Shown: positions 1 to 9,420, counted from the first letter of the stretch. The stretch: DNA of 64,000 nt from Psychroflexus aurantiacus (GCF_010820555.1 NZ_JAAIKD010000001.1:349885-413884); one strand, 5' to 3'. Program-made: numbers and translations. The notes: generated by a model not told the origin, from the sequence alone.

Positions 1-68
1 TCCTGCGCATGACTGCTTAAGACCACAGCAAGGCAGAAGACAAAGAAAAGACGAATCGCGTGAGACAT
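1..68 (-). CDS. N-terminus of a secreted protein, truncated by window edge
   Basis: Only the first 22 codons lie in the window, starting at an ATG at 66-68 on the minus strand. They encode a typical Sec signal peptide: a short Ser/His/Ala/Arg start, a hydrophobic core rich in Leu, Val and Phe, and a Ser-His-Ala-Gln end that resembles a signal-peptidase I site. The start lies 4 bases after the stop of the nucleotidyltransferase gene, so it is probably the next gene of the same operon. In flavobacteria a TPR-repeat protein often follows this nucleotidyltransferase, but that identity is inference because no mature sequence is visible. Confidence 0.6.
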   Translation of the reverse strand, partial: MSHAIRLFFVFCLAVVLSSHAQ

Positions 69-72
69 AGTT

Positions 73-1086
73 TTATTCTAAAGTGGAATAATCTCCAAGA
101 CTTACAGAGGTAAACTCCCCGTTAAATTTAGCAAAATTACCGATCATGGCTTTATCTAATTTCGCATTGGTGATTTCGGAGTGCTCCTGAATCAAGGAGT
201 TTTTGATAGTAGAGTTATCGACAATCGTGCCATTCCCTATGGAAACATTGGGACCGATTTTAGCGTTTTTTAAAAACACATGTTCCCCGATGAAACAGGG
301 CTCTATGATTTCAGAATCTTCAATGTTTACCGAAGACGAAATCAATTGTTCTTTCTCCTCTTCGTGAATAAATTTCAACATGCGTGAATTGGTCTCGACC
401 GTCACGTGTTTATTCCCGCAGTCCATCCACTCATCCACCTGGCCTGGCTTAAAGACAGCACCCTGTTCCCGCATTTTTTTGATACCATCGTTGATCTGGT
501 ATTCACCGCCATGCATGATGTTTTCTTCGATGACTTTTTCCAGCTGAGTTTTAAGCTGAGCGACGTCCTTAAAATAATAGATGCCAATCACAGCCAGGTC
601 AGACACAAAGTCTTCAGGCTTTTCCACAAGTTCGGTGATGTGACCGTCCCCATTCAGATTCACCACTCCAAAGGCTTCAGGATTATCCACTTGCTTCACC
701 CACATCACTGCATCTGCTTCTTTATCCAGTTTGAAATCAGCTTTAAACAAAGTATCTGCATAGGCTATAACCGCAGGGCCTTGTAAAGATTCTTTGGCAC
801 ACATGATGGCATGACCTGTCCCCAGTGGTTTATCCTGGTAATAAATCGTCGATTTCGCCTTAAGTCCTTTGGCGATTTCTTTCAGTTTTTCTTCAATTTC
901 GGCACCAAAATCTTCAGAAATAATAAAAGCGATTTCGTCGATTTCTTCCTCCAGAACATCAGCGATGCCTTCTACAAGGCGCTGCACAATAGGTTTTCCA
1001 GCAATAGGAATAAGGGGTTTGGGGATGGTAAGGGTATGGGGTCTTAATCTTGAGCCTCTTCCGGCCATGGGAACTATAATTTTCAT
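73..1086 (-). CDS. Sugar-phosphate nucleotidyltransferase with C-terminal hexapeptide repeats
   Basis: A 337-residue NDP-sugar pyrophosphorylase. The N-terminal nucleotide-binding signature GRGSRLRP is at residues 9-16 with the Pro-Lys-Pro motif at 22-24, typical of enzymes that join a sugar 1-phosphate to dTTP, UTP or GTP. A domain of isoleucine-rich hexapeptide repeats (left-handed beta helix) fills roughly residues 250-330. Family members make activated sugars for surface polysaccharides. The flippase and dUTPase genes lie upstream on the same strand, consistent with an envelope polysaccharide role. The exact sugar and nucleotide cannot be read from the sequence. Confidence 0.9.
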   Translation of the reverse strand: MKIIVPMAGRGSRLRPHTLTIPKPLIPIAGKPIVQRLVEGIADVLEEEIDEIAFIISEDFGAEIEEKLKEIAKGLKAKSTIYYQDKPLGTGHAIMCAKESLQGPAVIAYADTLFKADFKLDKEADAVMWVKQVDNPEAFGVVNLNGDGHITELVEKPEDFVSDLAVIGIYYFKDVAQLKTQLEKVIEENIMHGGEYQINDGIKKMREQGAVFKPGQVDEWMDCGNKHVTVETNSRMLKFIHEEEKEQLISSSVNIEDSEIIEPCFIGEHVFLKNAKIGPNVSIGNGTIVDNSTIKNSLIQEHSEITNAKLDKAMIGNFAKFNGEFTSVSLGDYSTLE

Positions 1087-1167
1087 AGAATGATTTTTTA
1101 TTTAAGGTAATCTTTTATTCTTAAGTCTTTATAAAATTCAAGCTCATCTCCTGGTATTTCAAGTCAC

Positions 1168-1602
1168 TTATTTTTCTCCTGTACTTCCAAATCCGCCTGC
1201 GCCTCTTTGGGTTTCAGACAGGGATTCGACAACCTGAAAATCGGCCTGCTCATGTGTTGCGAACACCAGCTGAGCGATGCGGTCGCCGGGCTGTATGCTG
1301 AATGTGTCTTTGGATAAATTGATGAGAATCACGCCCACTTCGCCTCTGTAATCGGCGTCGATGGTACCTGGCGAGTTAAGAACTGTAATTCCCTTTTTGA
1401 GAGCCAGGCCACTTCGTGGTCTCACCTGGGCTTCCACTCCCGCCGGGAGTTCCAGAAACAAGCCTGTTTTGACCAGGCAACGTTCCAGACTTTCCAGATG
1501 TATAGGTTCATCGATATGTGCTTTGAGGTCTACACCCGCAGACAGTGAGGTTTCGTAATGAGGTAAATCGAATCCCGAGCGGTTAATGAGGTTTACTTTC
1601 AT
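1168..1602 (-). CDS. dut: dUTP diphosphatase
   Basis: A 144-residue trimeric dUTPase that hydrolyses dUTP to dUMP and pyrophosphate, keeping uracil out of DNA and supplying dTMP synthesis. All five family motifs are visible: SAGVDLKA (21-28), RPRSGLA (61-67), the catalytic [12 protein letters not shown] (79-90), GDRIAQLVF (106-114) and the glycine-rich [10 protein letters not shown] (133-142) that closes over the substrate. Length matches the family. It sits 96 bases after the flippase and about 80 bases before the nucleotidyltransferase on the same strand, an arrangement I recognise from other Flavobacteriaceae. Confidence 0.97.
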   Translation of the reverse strand: MKVNLINRSGFDLPHYETSLSAGVDLKAHIDEPIHLESLERCLVKTGLFLELPAGVEAQVRPRSGLALKKGITVLNSPGTIDADYRGEVGVILINLSKDTFSIQPGDRIAQLVFATHEQADFQVVESLSETQRGAGGFGSTGEK

Positions 1603-1698
1603 GGTTCATTTTATTTTTTAATGGTCACAGCCGTCTGAATGACTCCGTCGGGCTGGTGTAAGCTTTGATGATTTAAATTATCATCTCGGTTTCATAAG

Positions 1699-3153
1699 TT
1701 ATTTGCTAGTTAAAAGCCTGAACATTTCTTTTTTTTCATTATAAACTATGCCCGCACAAAATATTAAAATGAGCGTGATGCCCACGGTATAATTTGCTCT
1801 GAAATAGTAAAACGAAATTAGAGAAAATAGAACGGAAACGCAGAGATAAATTAACATTTTACCATATTTATAGGGAATGGGATAATGCTTTTGACCCAGA
1901 AAAAAAGAAATCAGCATCATGCTCCCATAAGCCGTCAGTGTTGCTATGGCTGAGCCTACATAACCGATCACAGGGATGAGCCACAAGTTGATTCCGATTG
2001 TAAATACCGCACCTATGGACGAGATATACGCCCCGAAGCGGGTCTTATCCGTCACTTTGTACCACACGGAAAGGTTGTGATAAATGCCCAGGAATAAGTT
2101 GGCCAGAAGAATGATGGGTACAATTTTCATCGCTTCCCAGTAACTTTCATCCTGAATCAAAATCACTTTAAAAACGTCAACAAACACAATCACGAACAGA
2201 AGGATAAGGGTTCCAATAATCACAAAGTATTTCGTAATCATGGCATAAGCCGTTTTAGGGTTTTTGCTGGAAGCGTGACTAAAGAAGAAAGGTTCTATTC
2301 CCAGTCTAAATGCCGTGGCAAACAGGGTCATAAACATGCCCAGTTTGTAACAGGCCGAGTAAATCCCAATTTGTTCTTTGGCTATATTTTCAGGAAGCAT
2401 ACGTTCCAGGAATAAACGGTCTACAACTTCATTGACAGAAAAAGCCAAGCCCGCAACTAAAACCGGGAGCGCATACTTCATCATGGATTTCCACAGCCCC
2501 CAGTCAAATTGAAATTGAATGCGTTTATAAAAAGGCGTAAGAAGCAGAAGCGTTATTGCGCTGGCGATAAGGAGAGAAATGAAGATGTAACTGACTTCAA
2601 AACCAGGGATATAAATGGAATTAAAGAAGGCGCTCGATTCTGCCAGGTCTTTCAGAAACAACAGAAAAAACACGTTTAAGCCCAGATTAACAGCGACGTT
2701 TAGCGTTTTTATAATGGTGAATTTCACTGGCTTGGTATTGGCTCTCAGCCAGGCAAAGGGGATAATGGCCAGGGCATCTAAGGCTAAAATCCAAATGATC
2801 AGTTCCAGGTTTTGAGCGCTTATCCGTGTAAAATCTTGAATCGATGGCATGAACAAATAGGCTAACATAACAAAGGCTATAGTGGAGGCGATGATAGACC
2901 AGGTTGAGGTTTGCACCACCTGTGATTTCTCTCTTTCTTTGTTGTAAAACCTGAAAAAAGCGGTCTCCATGCCGTAGGCGAGAATCACGTTGAAGATGAC
3001 GAAATAGGAAAAGATGATCGAATAATCGCCAAAAGAGGTGCTGGCCAGAACTCCTGTGTAAAGCGGCACCAGAATCACCGAAAGCATCCTTGGGATGACG
3101 GTGGCTACTCCATAAATAAAGGTATTCTGAAAAAGTTTTTTATAAATATTCAC
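1699..3153 (-). CDS. Polysaccharide/oligosaccharide flippase (Wzx-like membrane protein)
   Basis: An integral membrane protein of about 484 residues with 12-14 hydrophobic segments, like polysaccharide flippases of the MOP superfamily, which move lipid-linked sugar units across the inner membrane. The reading frame stays open to a TTG at 3183. I prefer the GTG at 3151-3153 because homologues typically begin with a short basic Tyr-Lys-Lys-Leu-Phe stretch, as follows here, and because a -7 promoter box (TACATTTG on the minus strand, 3172-3179) lies 19 bases upstream, inside the longer frame. Neighbouring dut and nucleotidyltransferase genes support an envelope glycan role. The start is uncertain; the family is not. 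Confidence 0.87.
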   Translation of the reverse strand: MNIYKKLFQNTFIYGVATVIPRMLSVILVPLYTGVLASTSFGDYSIIFSYFVIFNVILAYGMETAFFRFYNKEREKSQVVQTSTWSIIASTIAFVMLAYLFMPSIQDFTRISAQNLELIIWILALDALAIIPFAWLRANTKPVKFTIIKTLNVAVNLGLNVFFLLFLKDLAESSAFFNSIYIPGFEVSYIFISLLIASAITLLLLTPFYKRIQFQFDWGLWKSMMKYALPVLVAGLAFSVNEVVDRLFLERMLPENIAKEQIGIYSACYKLGMFMTLFATAFRLGIEPFFFSHASSKNPKTAYAMITKYFVIIGTLILLFVIVFVDVFKVILIQDESYWEAMKIVPIILLANLFLGIYHNLSVWYKVTDKTRFGAYISSIGAVFTIGINLWLIPVIGYVGSAIATLTAYGSMMLISFFLGQKHYPIPYKYGKMLIYLCVSVLFSLISFYYFRANYTVGITLILIFCAGIVYNEKKEMFRLLTSK

Positions 3154-3171
3154 TGACTGAGATTGATTTTT

Positions 3172-3179
3172 CAAATGTA
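3172..3179 (-). promoter_or_regulatory. Putative -7 box for the flippase gene
   Basis: On the minus strand this reads TACATTTG, an exact match to the Bacteroidota -7 consensus TAnnTTTG. It lies 19 bases before the preferred GTG start. A TTTG sits 14 bases upstream of it, closer than the usual -33 spacing, so the -33 part is weak. The same bases occur at 4602-4609. Confidence 0.4.
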
Positions 3180-3203
3180 GCAAAATATGAAGTCAAAAAG
3201 CGA
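3172..3203. repeat. 32-bp direct repeat, copy 1
   Basis: Perfect 32-base match to 4602-4633 in the same orientation. This copy ends in the 5' region of the flippase gene and holds its likely -7 box. The flanking bases differ on both sides, so the identity stops sharply. Together the copies bracket 1.43 kb that contains the outer-membrane barrel gene. Confidence 0.9.
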
Positions 3204-3256
3204 GCTGACTTTACTTCCTGTGTATTGATAGGAACCGGTATACATAAAGTCTGCTG

Positions 3257-4456
3257 CTAAAAATTAAAAACCTCATTAAAAATGACGTATATGCCGTAAG
3301 AATAATCAAACTGATGTTTTTTATTTTCTTCAATGCCCAGGAGATCTTCAGAATCGTTCAGCTGATAAAAGCCTTCCAGCTGTATTCCCAGTTTCACATT
3401 TGACGCCAATTGCTTTTCATAAAAAAACCTGGAAAAAATCAAATTCCTGTCCGGCTCTTTCAGATCTATATATCTGTTGTCCAAAACAGTATTCCAGTAA
3501 TTTATATTGCTTTTCAGGGAATAGGTTTGAAACATTTCGTTGCCTTTTGCAGAAACAAACTTATTGGCCTTGTAGTATCCGACTAAGAAATTGTATGCGT
3601 TTACCGTATAACTAAAGGTCAGGTAATGCGCATTTCCGCTCTCAAAAGGATATTCCGGAGGGGAAGAAATCGCGCTGTGCTGCAGAAAGTGATAATTTAA
3701 GACGAAGCCATTGTTTAATGCATTTAAGGCGTTGTATTCAAGACCTACAGACACATTTGTAATGTTTGAGGTTCCCGCCAGATTATTTTCGTCACGGTAC
3801 TTTTTATTGATCTGCCCCCCTCTGTGGCGCCATAGATACTGAACAGGGAGGTACACATCCTCCCAGAGTTTTAGTTTAGAAACCGCTCCTATGGTGAACA
3901 CCTCCCTCACCTCGCTATATTTTCTTATGTAGTCTTCCCAATCCAACCAGACCTCGGTCTCAATAATCTTCGATTTAAACCTATACTGAATACCGGTTTC
4001 AATGACCTGACTACTCAGTACTTTCTCACTAGCCATCAAAGGCTCGATTAAATTGTGATTGGACCGGGGAGAAAAATTCCCTAAAATCAACTGGTGATTT
4101 TTGGTTGTATAGACAAAACTAAAGGTAGGTATGGCCACATCGATAGAGGCTTCTCCAAAATGCTTTAAGAGGAACACACCTGCCCTGAACTGAGTCTTAT
4201 CGGTATTGTTGTATATCAATTCGGGGTGAACCTGTGAACCTAACAAGGTCAGGCCGTCAGTTATAAAGTTGAAATACTCGTTGTTTTTAATGAAGTTTAA
4301 ATTGTAAACCTCTAGTCCGAACTCCTTGCTATCATAACTTTCGCTTGTATCAGAAGAGTAGAAAACAGATTTTTGGGCCTGGATGTCCCTGGACATCGTC
4401 AGGACTAACAAAATTAATAAGCCGGTTGTCCATGCTGTTTTAGTATCCCACTTCAT
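3257..4456 (-). CDS. Outer-membrane beta-barrel protein of unknown function
   Basis: A 399-residue protein with an N-terminal hydrophobic signal (residues 12-27, ending Asp-Ile-Gln-Ala-Gln), then many alternating aromatic/polar strands and a C-terminal phenylalanine, as expected for a beta-barrel inserted by the BAM machinery. I do not recognise a named family or substrate. The gene stands alone between the flippase and a long spacer, and the 1.43-kb unit carrying it is bracketed by a 32-bp direct repeat, suggesting late insertion or rearrangement. A start further upstream is not evident. Function is open: porin, adhesin support and surface-glycan channel are all possible. Confidence 0.7.
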   Translation of the reverse strand: MKWDTKTAWTTGLLILLVLTMSRDIQAQKSVFYSSDTSESYDSKEFGLEVYNLNFIKNNEYFNFITDGLTLLGSQVHPELIYNNTDKTQFRAGVFLLKHFGEASIDVAIPTFSFVYTTKNHQLILGNFSPRSNHNLIEPLMASEKVLSSQVIETGIQYRFKSKIIETEVWLDWEDYIRKYSEVREVFTIGAVSKLKLWEDVYLPVQYLWRHRGGQINKKYRDENNLAGTSNITNVSVGLEYNALNALNNGFVLNYHFLQHSAISSPPEYPFESGNAHYLTFSYTVNAYNFLVGYYKANKFVSAKGNEMFQTYSLKSNINYWNTVLDNRYIDLKEPDRNLIFSRFFYEKQLASNVKLGIQLEGFYQLNDSEDLLGIEENKKHQFDYSYGIYVIFNEVFNF

Positions 4457-4989
4457 GTTAGGAAAAGCGTTTAAATTTTTTCATGCTGGTTTAAATTTAG
4501 AATAGAGCGGGTGAAGATTTATCATTGGATGAGATAGGGTTCTAAAAATAATTCAAGTCCAATTTCTAAAGGCTTTATCGACATTTTACTTTAGGACATT
4601 CCAAATGTAGCAAAATATGAAGTCAAAAAGCGACAATTGAAGCTCTGGGTTTATCTGATAAGAATAAGAACGCATATTTATATAGTGATGACCATCACTT
4701 ATTTTCGTGGCTTTTCGTTTTTTCTTTGCGAACTTGGTGTGAGATATGTCTTTAATTATCAATGCTTTAAAAACACTGGCTACTTACAAGACTTTGAAAA
4801 AACCTTATTGAGTCCATTATTACTTTTTAGCTATATTTCTTGTTGAATTCAGGTTAGTTCTCTTTTCAATTGAAGCTGATATCAACCAGGCCAGCTAGAT
4901 CCGAACATCCGCATGAAGTTAAAATTAAGCCTGAAGAAATGTAGTGATGAGCTTTGATGCTGACGGAAGCAAATTCAGAATAAAAAAAT
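4457..4989. other. 533-bp intergenic spacer
   Basis: No convincing gene. It holds the second copy of the 32-bp repeat (4602-4633), a small inverted repeat AGTGATG/CATCACT (near 4684-4699), and the word CAATTGAAGCT twice (near 4634 and 4867). The part from 4634 to 4989 is stop-rich in most frames and looks like unconstrained or decayed sequence. Confidence 0.6.
4602..4633. repeat. 32-bp direct repeat, copy 2
   Basis: Perfect copy of 3172-3203. On the minus strand it carries the same TACATTTG -7 box, here 146 bases before the start of the outer-membrane protein gene, so it may drive that gene as copy 1 drives the flippase. Confidence 0.9.
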
Positions 4990-6426
4990 TTACTCCACAT
5001 GAATTGTGATATCGTCTAATTCATAAACCCCGTCAAACTCGCCATCTTCGGTATCTTTGCCTGTGTATCTGAAAGCGATGTGACCACTCCCGTCAAAACA
5101 GGACATGTCCACAAGACCGGAGCTCACCCAGTCCCCAAAAAACTGTTCGTCTGAAACGATAAATGCATCCTGAACATTACCCCACTCTGCTCTGGAAATG
5201 CCTTCTTGGGTGCCATCCCAATTTACAGAATACAGAACCTCCATAAAACTGGCATCCGCAAAACTGTTGGAGGTTTTGAATTCCAAGGTGATTTTTGAAT
5301 TGGTTTCGATAGGAATTTCAGGAGTGATCAACCAGGAAATAGTATGAGCATCCCCGGAATTGGCAGACCTTACCCTGGCAGAAATACCCAGCGAAGGGTT
5401 ACTGCTATCACGTCGTGAAGAATAAGCTTCCCAGGTTTCAGTTCCTGCCTCAATATAATTGGTCCAGCCAGGAATAGCGATGGGCCTGTTCGTTCTTTGA
5501 TCCTCGAAATCCACCGTGATGAACGGGCTGGCCGCAGGAGAGGCCGCTAAACCACAAGAAAACACGAGTGGATCGCATCTTTCCCCGGCCATATCCACAG
5601 CTTCCGGGGAGTTGATATAAAACGTGAAAAAATCTCCACGAAAATCCCGTGTTAAAATGCCCTGTACAGAACCAGAGCCCGAAGGCAGATTCAGGGTCTT
5701 AAAATCGGCAAAGGTACTGGTGCTAAAAATCAGTTTATAAGCACTTGCGCAGCTTTCTAAAATGCGCTCTCCGTCAAAATTATCAGTGGTTTCTGAGGCG
5801 TAGGTGGGTGTTGAATTTCCGGAAAAATGAATCCCGGAGAATTGAACATCGGTTAACTCAACATAGGTATTCACCTCTGAAAAAGATAGGTCTGAAAGCT
5901 GTCTTTGCAGGGGGATGATATCTGCCACAAGTGTATCTCTTACAATCACTTCTTCGACCAGTGCTTCCGGGATTCTTCCAATATCGATGCCATCCACAAT
6001 GCCCAGTCTTGGTTCGCTGCCCTCTTGTTGTCCTACCGAAAGCCCGTCCAGCCTGATGTATACCTTTCTTCCAAAATCATATTTGGTAAAAAGCGGATTC
6101 TTATCCACCTGAACCGCTATGCCATAGGTTGGGTTTTCCGGTTTGTCCTGGACGATGAGTTCCCGGAAGAAATTGCCGGATTCATCGTTTGAAATCACAT
6201 AGGCTTCCACATAATCCTGAGTGTCCTCAAAGGTGTAAGGCCCGTTATCATTCTGTGCCAAAATGCCTTTTAAAACAGAAAGACTCACTTTATTTCCTTC
6301 GATTTGAGGTGGTGTCTGCTCAAACTCGGGGGCGCTAAAATCATCATCTTCCACACACGAGCTGAAGGCTAAAAGCATCCCTAAACCGAGGAAAAAGAAG
6401 GCCGGGTGTTGATTTAAAATGTACAT
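4990..6426 (-). CDS. DUF5689 surface lipoprotein with C-terminal anchor-like beta domain
   Basis: A 478-residue lipoprotein. The hydrophobic signal ends in a lipobox (LAFSSC, Cys24) followed by Val-Glu-Asp-Asp-Asp, an acidic run like the Bacteroidota export signal that sends lipoproteins to the cell surface. Residues of about 45-270 match DUF5689 as I know it (the NDNGPYTFEDT and YVISNDESGNFFRELIVQD region is characteristic). The C-terminal ~170 residues form a jelly-roll-like 'choice-of-anchor' domain. The gene starts 20 bases after the stop of a TonB-dependent receptor and is almost surely co-transcribed with it, so it is the likely surface partner of that receptor. The bound ligand is unknown. 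Confidence 0.85.
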   Translation of the reverse strand: MYILNQHPAFFFLGLGMLLAFSSCVEDDDFSAPEFEQTPPQIEGNKVSLSVLKGILAQNDNGPYTFEDTQDYVEAYVISNDESGNFFRELIVQDKPENPTYGIAVQVDKNPLFTKYDFGRKVYIRLDGLSVGQQEGSEPRLGIVDGIDIGRIPEALVEEVIVRDTLVADIIPLQRQLSDLSFSEVNTYVELTDVQFSGIHFSGNSTPTYASETTDNFDGERILESCASAYKLIFSTSTFADFKTLNLPSGSGSVQGILTRDFRGDFFTFYINSPEAVDMAGERCDPLVFSCGLAASPAASPFITVDFEDQRTNRPIAIPGWTNYIEAGTETWEAYSSRRDSSNPSLGISARVRSANSGDAHTISWLITPEIPIETNSKITLEFKTSNSFADASFMEVLYSVNWDGTQEGISRAEWGNVQDAFIVSDEQFFGDWVSSGLVDMSCFDGSGHIAFRYTGKDTEDGEFDGVYELDDITIHVE

Positions 6427-6446
6427 CGCTTTAGTTTTAAGTTTTT

Positions 6447-9320
6447 TTAAAATCGTATATAAGCACTTAGATAATAAGTCGTTCCAAAGCCGAAGAAATA
6501 GCGGTTACCGAATAATGCTCCGTTTTCCCTGCTGAGGTCTTCGCATCGACTTCTAAAATTGCTGGTTCTGGATTGCTCAAAGCCTCCGGTTTTATACGCC
6601 TGGTCGAGTATATTATTGATGACTCCGAAAAATCCTACATAATACTGGTCAACTCTCCAGGACTTTCCGGCAATGACATTGACAAGCCAATACGCCTCAA
6701 ACCGCTCTTGTTTTAAAATTTCGCCTGCCAGCTCTTCATCGTAGTCGTTATAGACAATCCCGTCGGTATCCAGGGCAAAATTATCTGATCTTAATAAGCC
6801 GCCTGGACTTATAAAAGCGTGTGAAAAGTGATTGAGGGTCACGCCAAGATTCCAGTAGCTGGGATCTCTGTATTCAAATCCCAGCTGAAACACACGCTCT
6901 GGTCCTCCCGGAACTCGCAGGCCTTTCATGTCTGTTTTTCCATCCCCAAACCTCAGCTGCATATCCGGAAAGTTTTGACTGGTCAAATACAGTTCTGGAT
7001 TGGAAGTGTAGATATACTGCCCAAATGACCCTGCTGTTTTGAGTTTTAAGCCTGGTAAAACCTGAGCTTCCACACCAAATTCAAGCCCGTAATGCATCCT
7101 GTCTATCCCCGTCATCACTTCCTGTACAAAGGCATTGTTTTGATTATTGGCTGAGGGCAGGCCTGTCAGCTCCTCCGTATAATAAAAGCCTACATTGGTT
7201 TCATCCTGAAAGCTGGTGTAAAAGCTTGTGAGGCGGGCGCTTAAAACCGGGGACTTATAGATATAACTTACATCCGCTGACTGGATTTTCACTTCTGAGA
7301 TACCGTCCACCGTATCCCCGTTTTGCCTGGCATTGCTGTAAGAATTTCTGAGGTTTGGTGCGTTTTGGAAATAGGCTGCATTTAAGGTGAATATATGACG
7401 CCCGGACCATCGGTATATTGTTCCTGCCTTAAGCGCATAGGTTGTAAAATCCAGTTTTTCTCCAGGCCCGAAAGACCTGTCCCCCGGGAAAAATCCATTC
7501 TCATAAAGTCCTGTGCGCTGATAGCTTGTTTTTCCAAAACTCAGACCCGTATAAAAGTCAAGTCTTCTAAATTGAAACTGTACCTGAGCAAAGGCATCCA
7601 TGACTGCAGCATCGATTTTGTAATTGTATTTATAGCGGTCTCCCACCTGCACCGTCCGGTTGGGAGTTCTTAAGTTGGACTGGGCCAAATCTGACCCCAA
7701 ACCTGAGAGTAAGTCTGTTTCCTCCGCAAAGAAGTCGACATCCAGGAAACGTTCACCGCCCAGAAGGTCTTCCATCTGGGCAAAGTTTTCACTTTCCAGA
7801 CTTCTGTAGTTGAGTCGGGCATTGATGGTGATATTGTCTTTTACTTTATAATCTAAAATCGAATTAGCCATAAACATTTTATCCTCTACCCTATCAGACT
7901 GCAAGGCATACGTAGAATTCCCTCCTCTGGACTGGTTCAAATAATTGGCGAAATAAAGTTCAGTCCAGGGGAGCTGCCCGTCGGCCTGAAATTCTCTTTG
8001 AGCCAGGTAGGCACTTTGATACTCGAAGGGGGATGGCCGGGAATCTCTTAAATAGTAACTCGGCAAGTTTTGATAATAAATGGGTGACGGGTTTCGGGCT
8101 CCTCCTAAGAAAACCTGTTCTCCCGTAGCCGGGTCTTCAAAAAGCCGTGTTCCTCCATTATCGATCCTGGTTGTGGAAGAGAAGCCAAACTGGTAACCGA
8201 TATTCGTATTGAGCGAAAGCCTGTCGCTTAAATCCCAGTAATGGTTCAGCATCAAAACAGGTTCCTCGGTTTTTCGGATTCTGGAATTCCTTTGAACGCC
8301 ATTCAACAGACCCCAGTTTGGGTTGTATGCAATGCCTTTCAAATCCACGACCTCCTGAGTGACTGGGGTGCCCATTCCTCTTCGGTTGGGCGCATAAAAC
8401 CCGGTGAAATTTAAACTGTGTTTATCAGTGAAGCGCTTTTCTACTGAAAGTGCTATGGAATTGGCATCGTACAGGGTTCCTTCTCTAAAGCCTTCTTCGC
8501 CAAACCGCCTGGATAAGAGCAGCGAATAAGACCACCCGCCATTCATCAGGCCAGTATTATAACTTGCCATGACCCTGCCCTGGTAACTCCTGTTGGAACT
8601 CGCATAGGACACACGGCCGCCTTTTCGCATTTTAGAGGCTCTCATGATTATGTTGGCCACCCCGGCTACATCTCCTATGGTATAATCGCTTGCGGATGTA
8701 CTCATCGAAAAGACACGGTTCCGCTGCACATCATTAAGTCCGCCCCAGTTGGCCCAGTTGGGTCTTCCTGTGAATTGTTTGTTCATTTCCAGACCATTGA
8801 TCAGGAGTTTCCCGCTGGCATTATCCAGACCTCGCGGATTAAAAAAGGCGGCGCTGAAATCGAAAGCTGCTGCCCGTAAATACGTATCCTGAGATGCCGC
8901 CAAAAGACCTGAAATATTGAATGAAGAGGCATCCTCTCCGTCGAGTTCATCTTCAGACAAAGAAATGGTTCCTATTTGCCGGTTGACTTCACTGATATCG
9001 ACTTCCAGAAACAACTCGCCAAGATTGAGTATTTGTCCCTGTTCAATAATCACAGGATATCGCTTTGACTCGTAATGGGTTCGCTGGACCCCTAAAATTT
9101 GTTCTCCCAGGGGCAATTCCTGGTTGACAAAGGAAAATTTACCCTGCGCATCGGTGAGGACTTCAATCCCGGTTCCTTCTATAGAAATCCGGGTTCCAGG
9201 AAGTGGCTCTTCGGTATCTATGTCTAAAATGATTCCAACAATATCTGTGGTTTGAGCATAAAACTCAAAGCTAATTAGCGACAACACTAACATCATAAAT
9301 ATTTGCCCAAACCCAACCAT
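6447..9320 (-). CDS. TonB-dependent receptor paired with DUF5689 lipoprotein
   Basis: A 957-residue outer-membrane receptor. After a signal peptide (to about residue 22, ending Tyr-Ala-Gln) comes a carboxypeptidase-like regulatory domain (about 25-105; TDIVGIILDIDTEEPLPGTR region), then a plug domain with the LLINGLEMN segment near 170, and a long beta-barrel ending in Phe. It takes up a large or scarce ligand using TonB energy. The lipoprotein downstream probably acts as its lid or binding partner, and a secreted nuclease/phosphatase is transcribed divergently. That trio suggests use of extracellular phosphorylated polymer such as DNA, which is inference. Confidence 0.93.
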   Translation of the reverse strand: MVGFGQIFMMLVLSLISFEFYAQTTDIVGIILDIDTEEPLPGTRISIEGTGIEVLTDAQGKFSFVNQELPLGEQILGVQRTHYESKRYPVIIEQGQILNLGELFLEVDISEVNRQIGTISLSEDELDGEDASSFNISGLLAASQDTYLRAAAFDFSAAFFNPRGLDNASGKLLINGLEMNKQFTGRPNWANWGGLNDVQRNRVFSMSTSASDYTIGDVAGVANIIMRASKMRKGGRVSYASSNRSYQGRVMASYNTGLMNGGWSYSLLLSRRFGEEGFREGTLYDANSIALSVEKRFTDKHSLNFTGFYAPNRRGMGTPVTQEVVDLKGIAYNPNWGLLNGVQRNSRIRKTEEPVLMLNHYWDLSDRLSLNTNIGYQFGFSSTTRIDNGGTRLFEDPATGEQVFLGGARNPSPIYYQNLPSYYLRDSRPSPFEYQSAYLAQREFQADGQLPWTELYFANYLNQSRGGNSTYALQSDRVEDKMFMANSILDYKVKDNITINARLNYRSLESENFAQMEDLLGGERFLDVDFFAEETDLLSGLGSDLAQSNLRTPNRTVQVGDRYKYNYKIDAAVMDAFAQVQFQFRRLDFYTGLSFGKTSYQRTGLYENGFFPGDRSFGPGEKLDFTTYALKAGTIYRWSGRHIFTLNAAYFQNAPNLRNSYSNARQNGDTVDGISEVKIQSADVSYIYKSPVLSARLTSFYTSFQDETNVGFYYTEELTGLPSANNQNNAFVQEVMTGIDRMHYGLEFGVEAQVLPGLKLKTAGSFGQYIYTSNPELYLTSQNFPDMQLRFGDGKTDMKGLRVPGGPERVFQLGFEYRDPSYWNLGVTLNHFSHAFISPGGLLRSDNFALDTDGIVYNDYDEELAGEILKQERFEAYWLVNVIAGKSWRVDQYYVGFFGVINNILDQAYKTGGFEQSRTSNFRSRCEDLSRENGALFGNRYFFGFGTTYYLSAYIRF

Positions 9321-9351
9321 ATCAGACTGATTATCAAATGTTTGAATACTA

Positions 9352-9387
9352 CTAAGATATTTAAATAATAGATAAGTTGTATCTTAG
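9352..9387. promoter_or_regulatory. Inverted repeat in divergent receptor/nuclease promoter
   Basis: CTAAGATA at 9352-9359 and TATCTTAG at 9380-9387 are perfect 8-base inverted arms with a 20-base AT-rich spacer, lying in the 100-bp gap between the divergent receptor and endonuclease genes. The layout fits a shared operator for a dimeric regulator; no known regulator is implied. Confidence 0.4.
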
Positions 9388-9420
9388 GCATTCAAAAAAA
9401 TTCTCACTAACAGGATTGGG

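Noticed and set aside
406-1093. Plus-strand frames of up to 126 codons opposite the nucleotidyltransferase
   Set aside because: They are shadows of a well-supported gene on the other strand and have no independent motifs.
3154-3183. TTG-initiated extension of the flippase
   Set aside because: It would overlap the -7 box in the 32-bp repeat and does not match the usual family start; the GTG at 3153 is preferred, though not proven.
3172-4633. Insertion sequence bounded by the 32-bp repeats
   Set aside because: The repeats are direct rather than terminal inverted, far longer than usual target duplications, and the only gene inside is an outer-membrane protein, not a transposase.
4637-4846. Plus-strand open frame of 69 codons in the long spacer
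   Set aside because: It begins at TTG, has no family resemblance, no promoter or signal, and lies in a stop-rich spacer; it is most likely chance.
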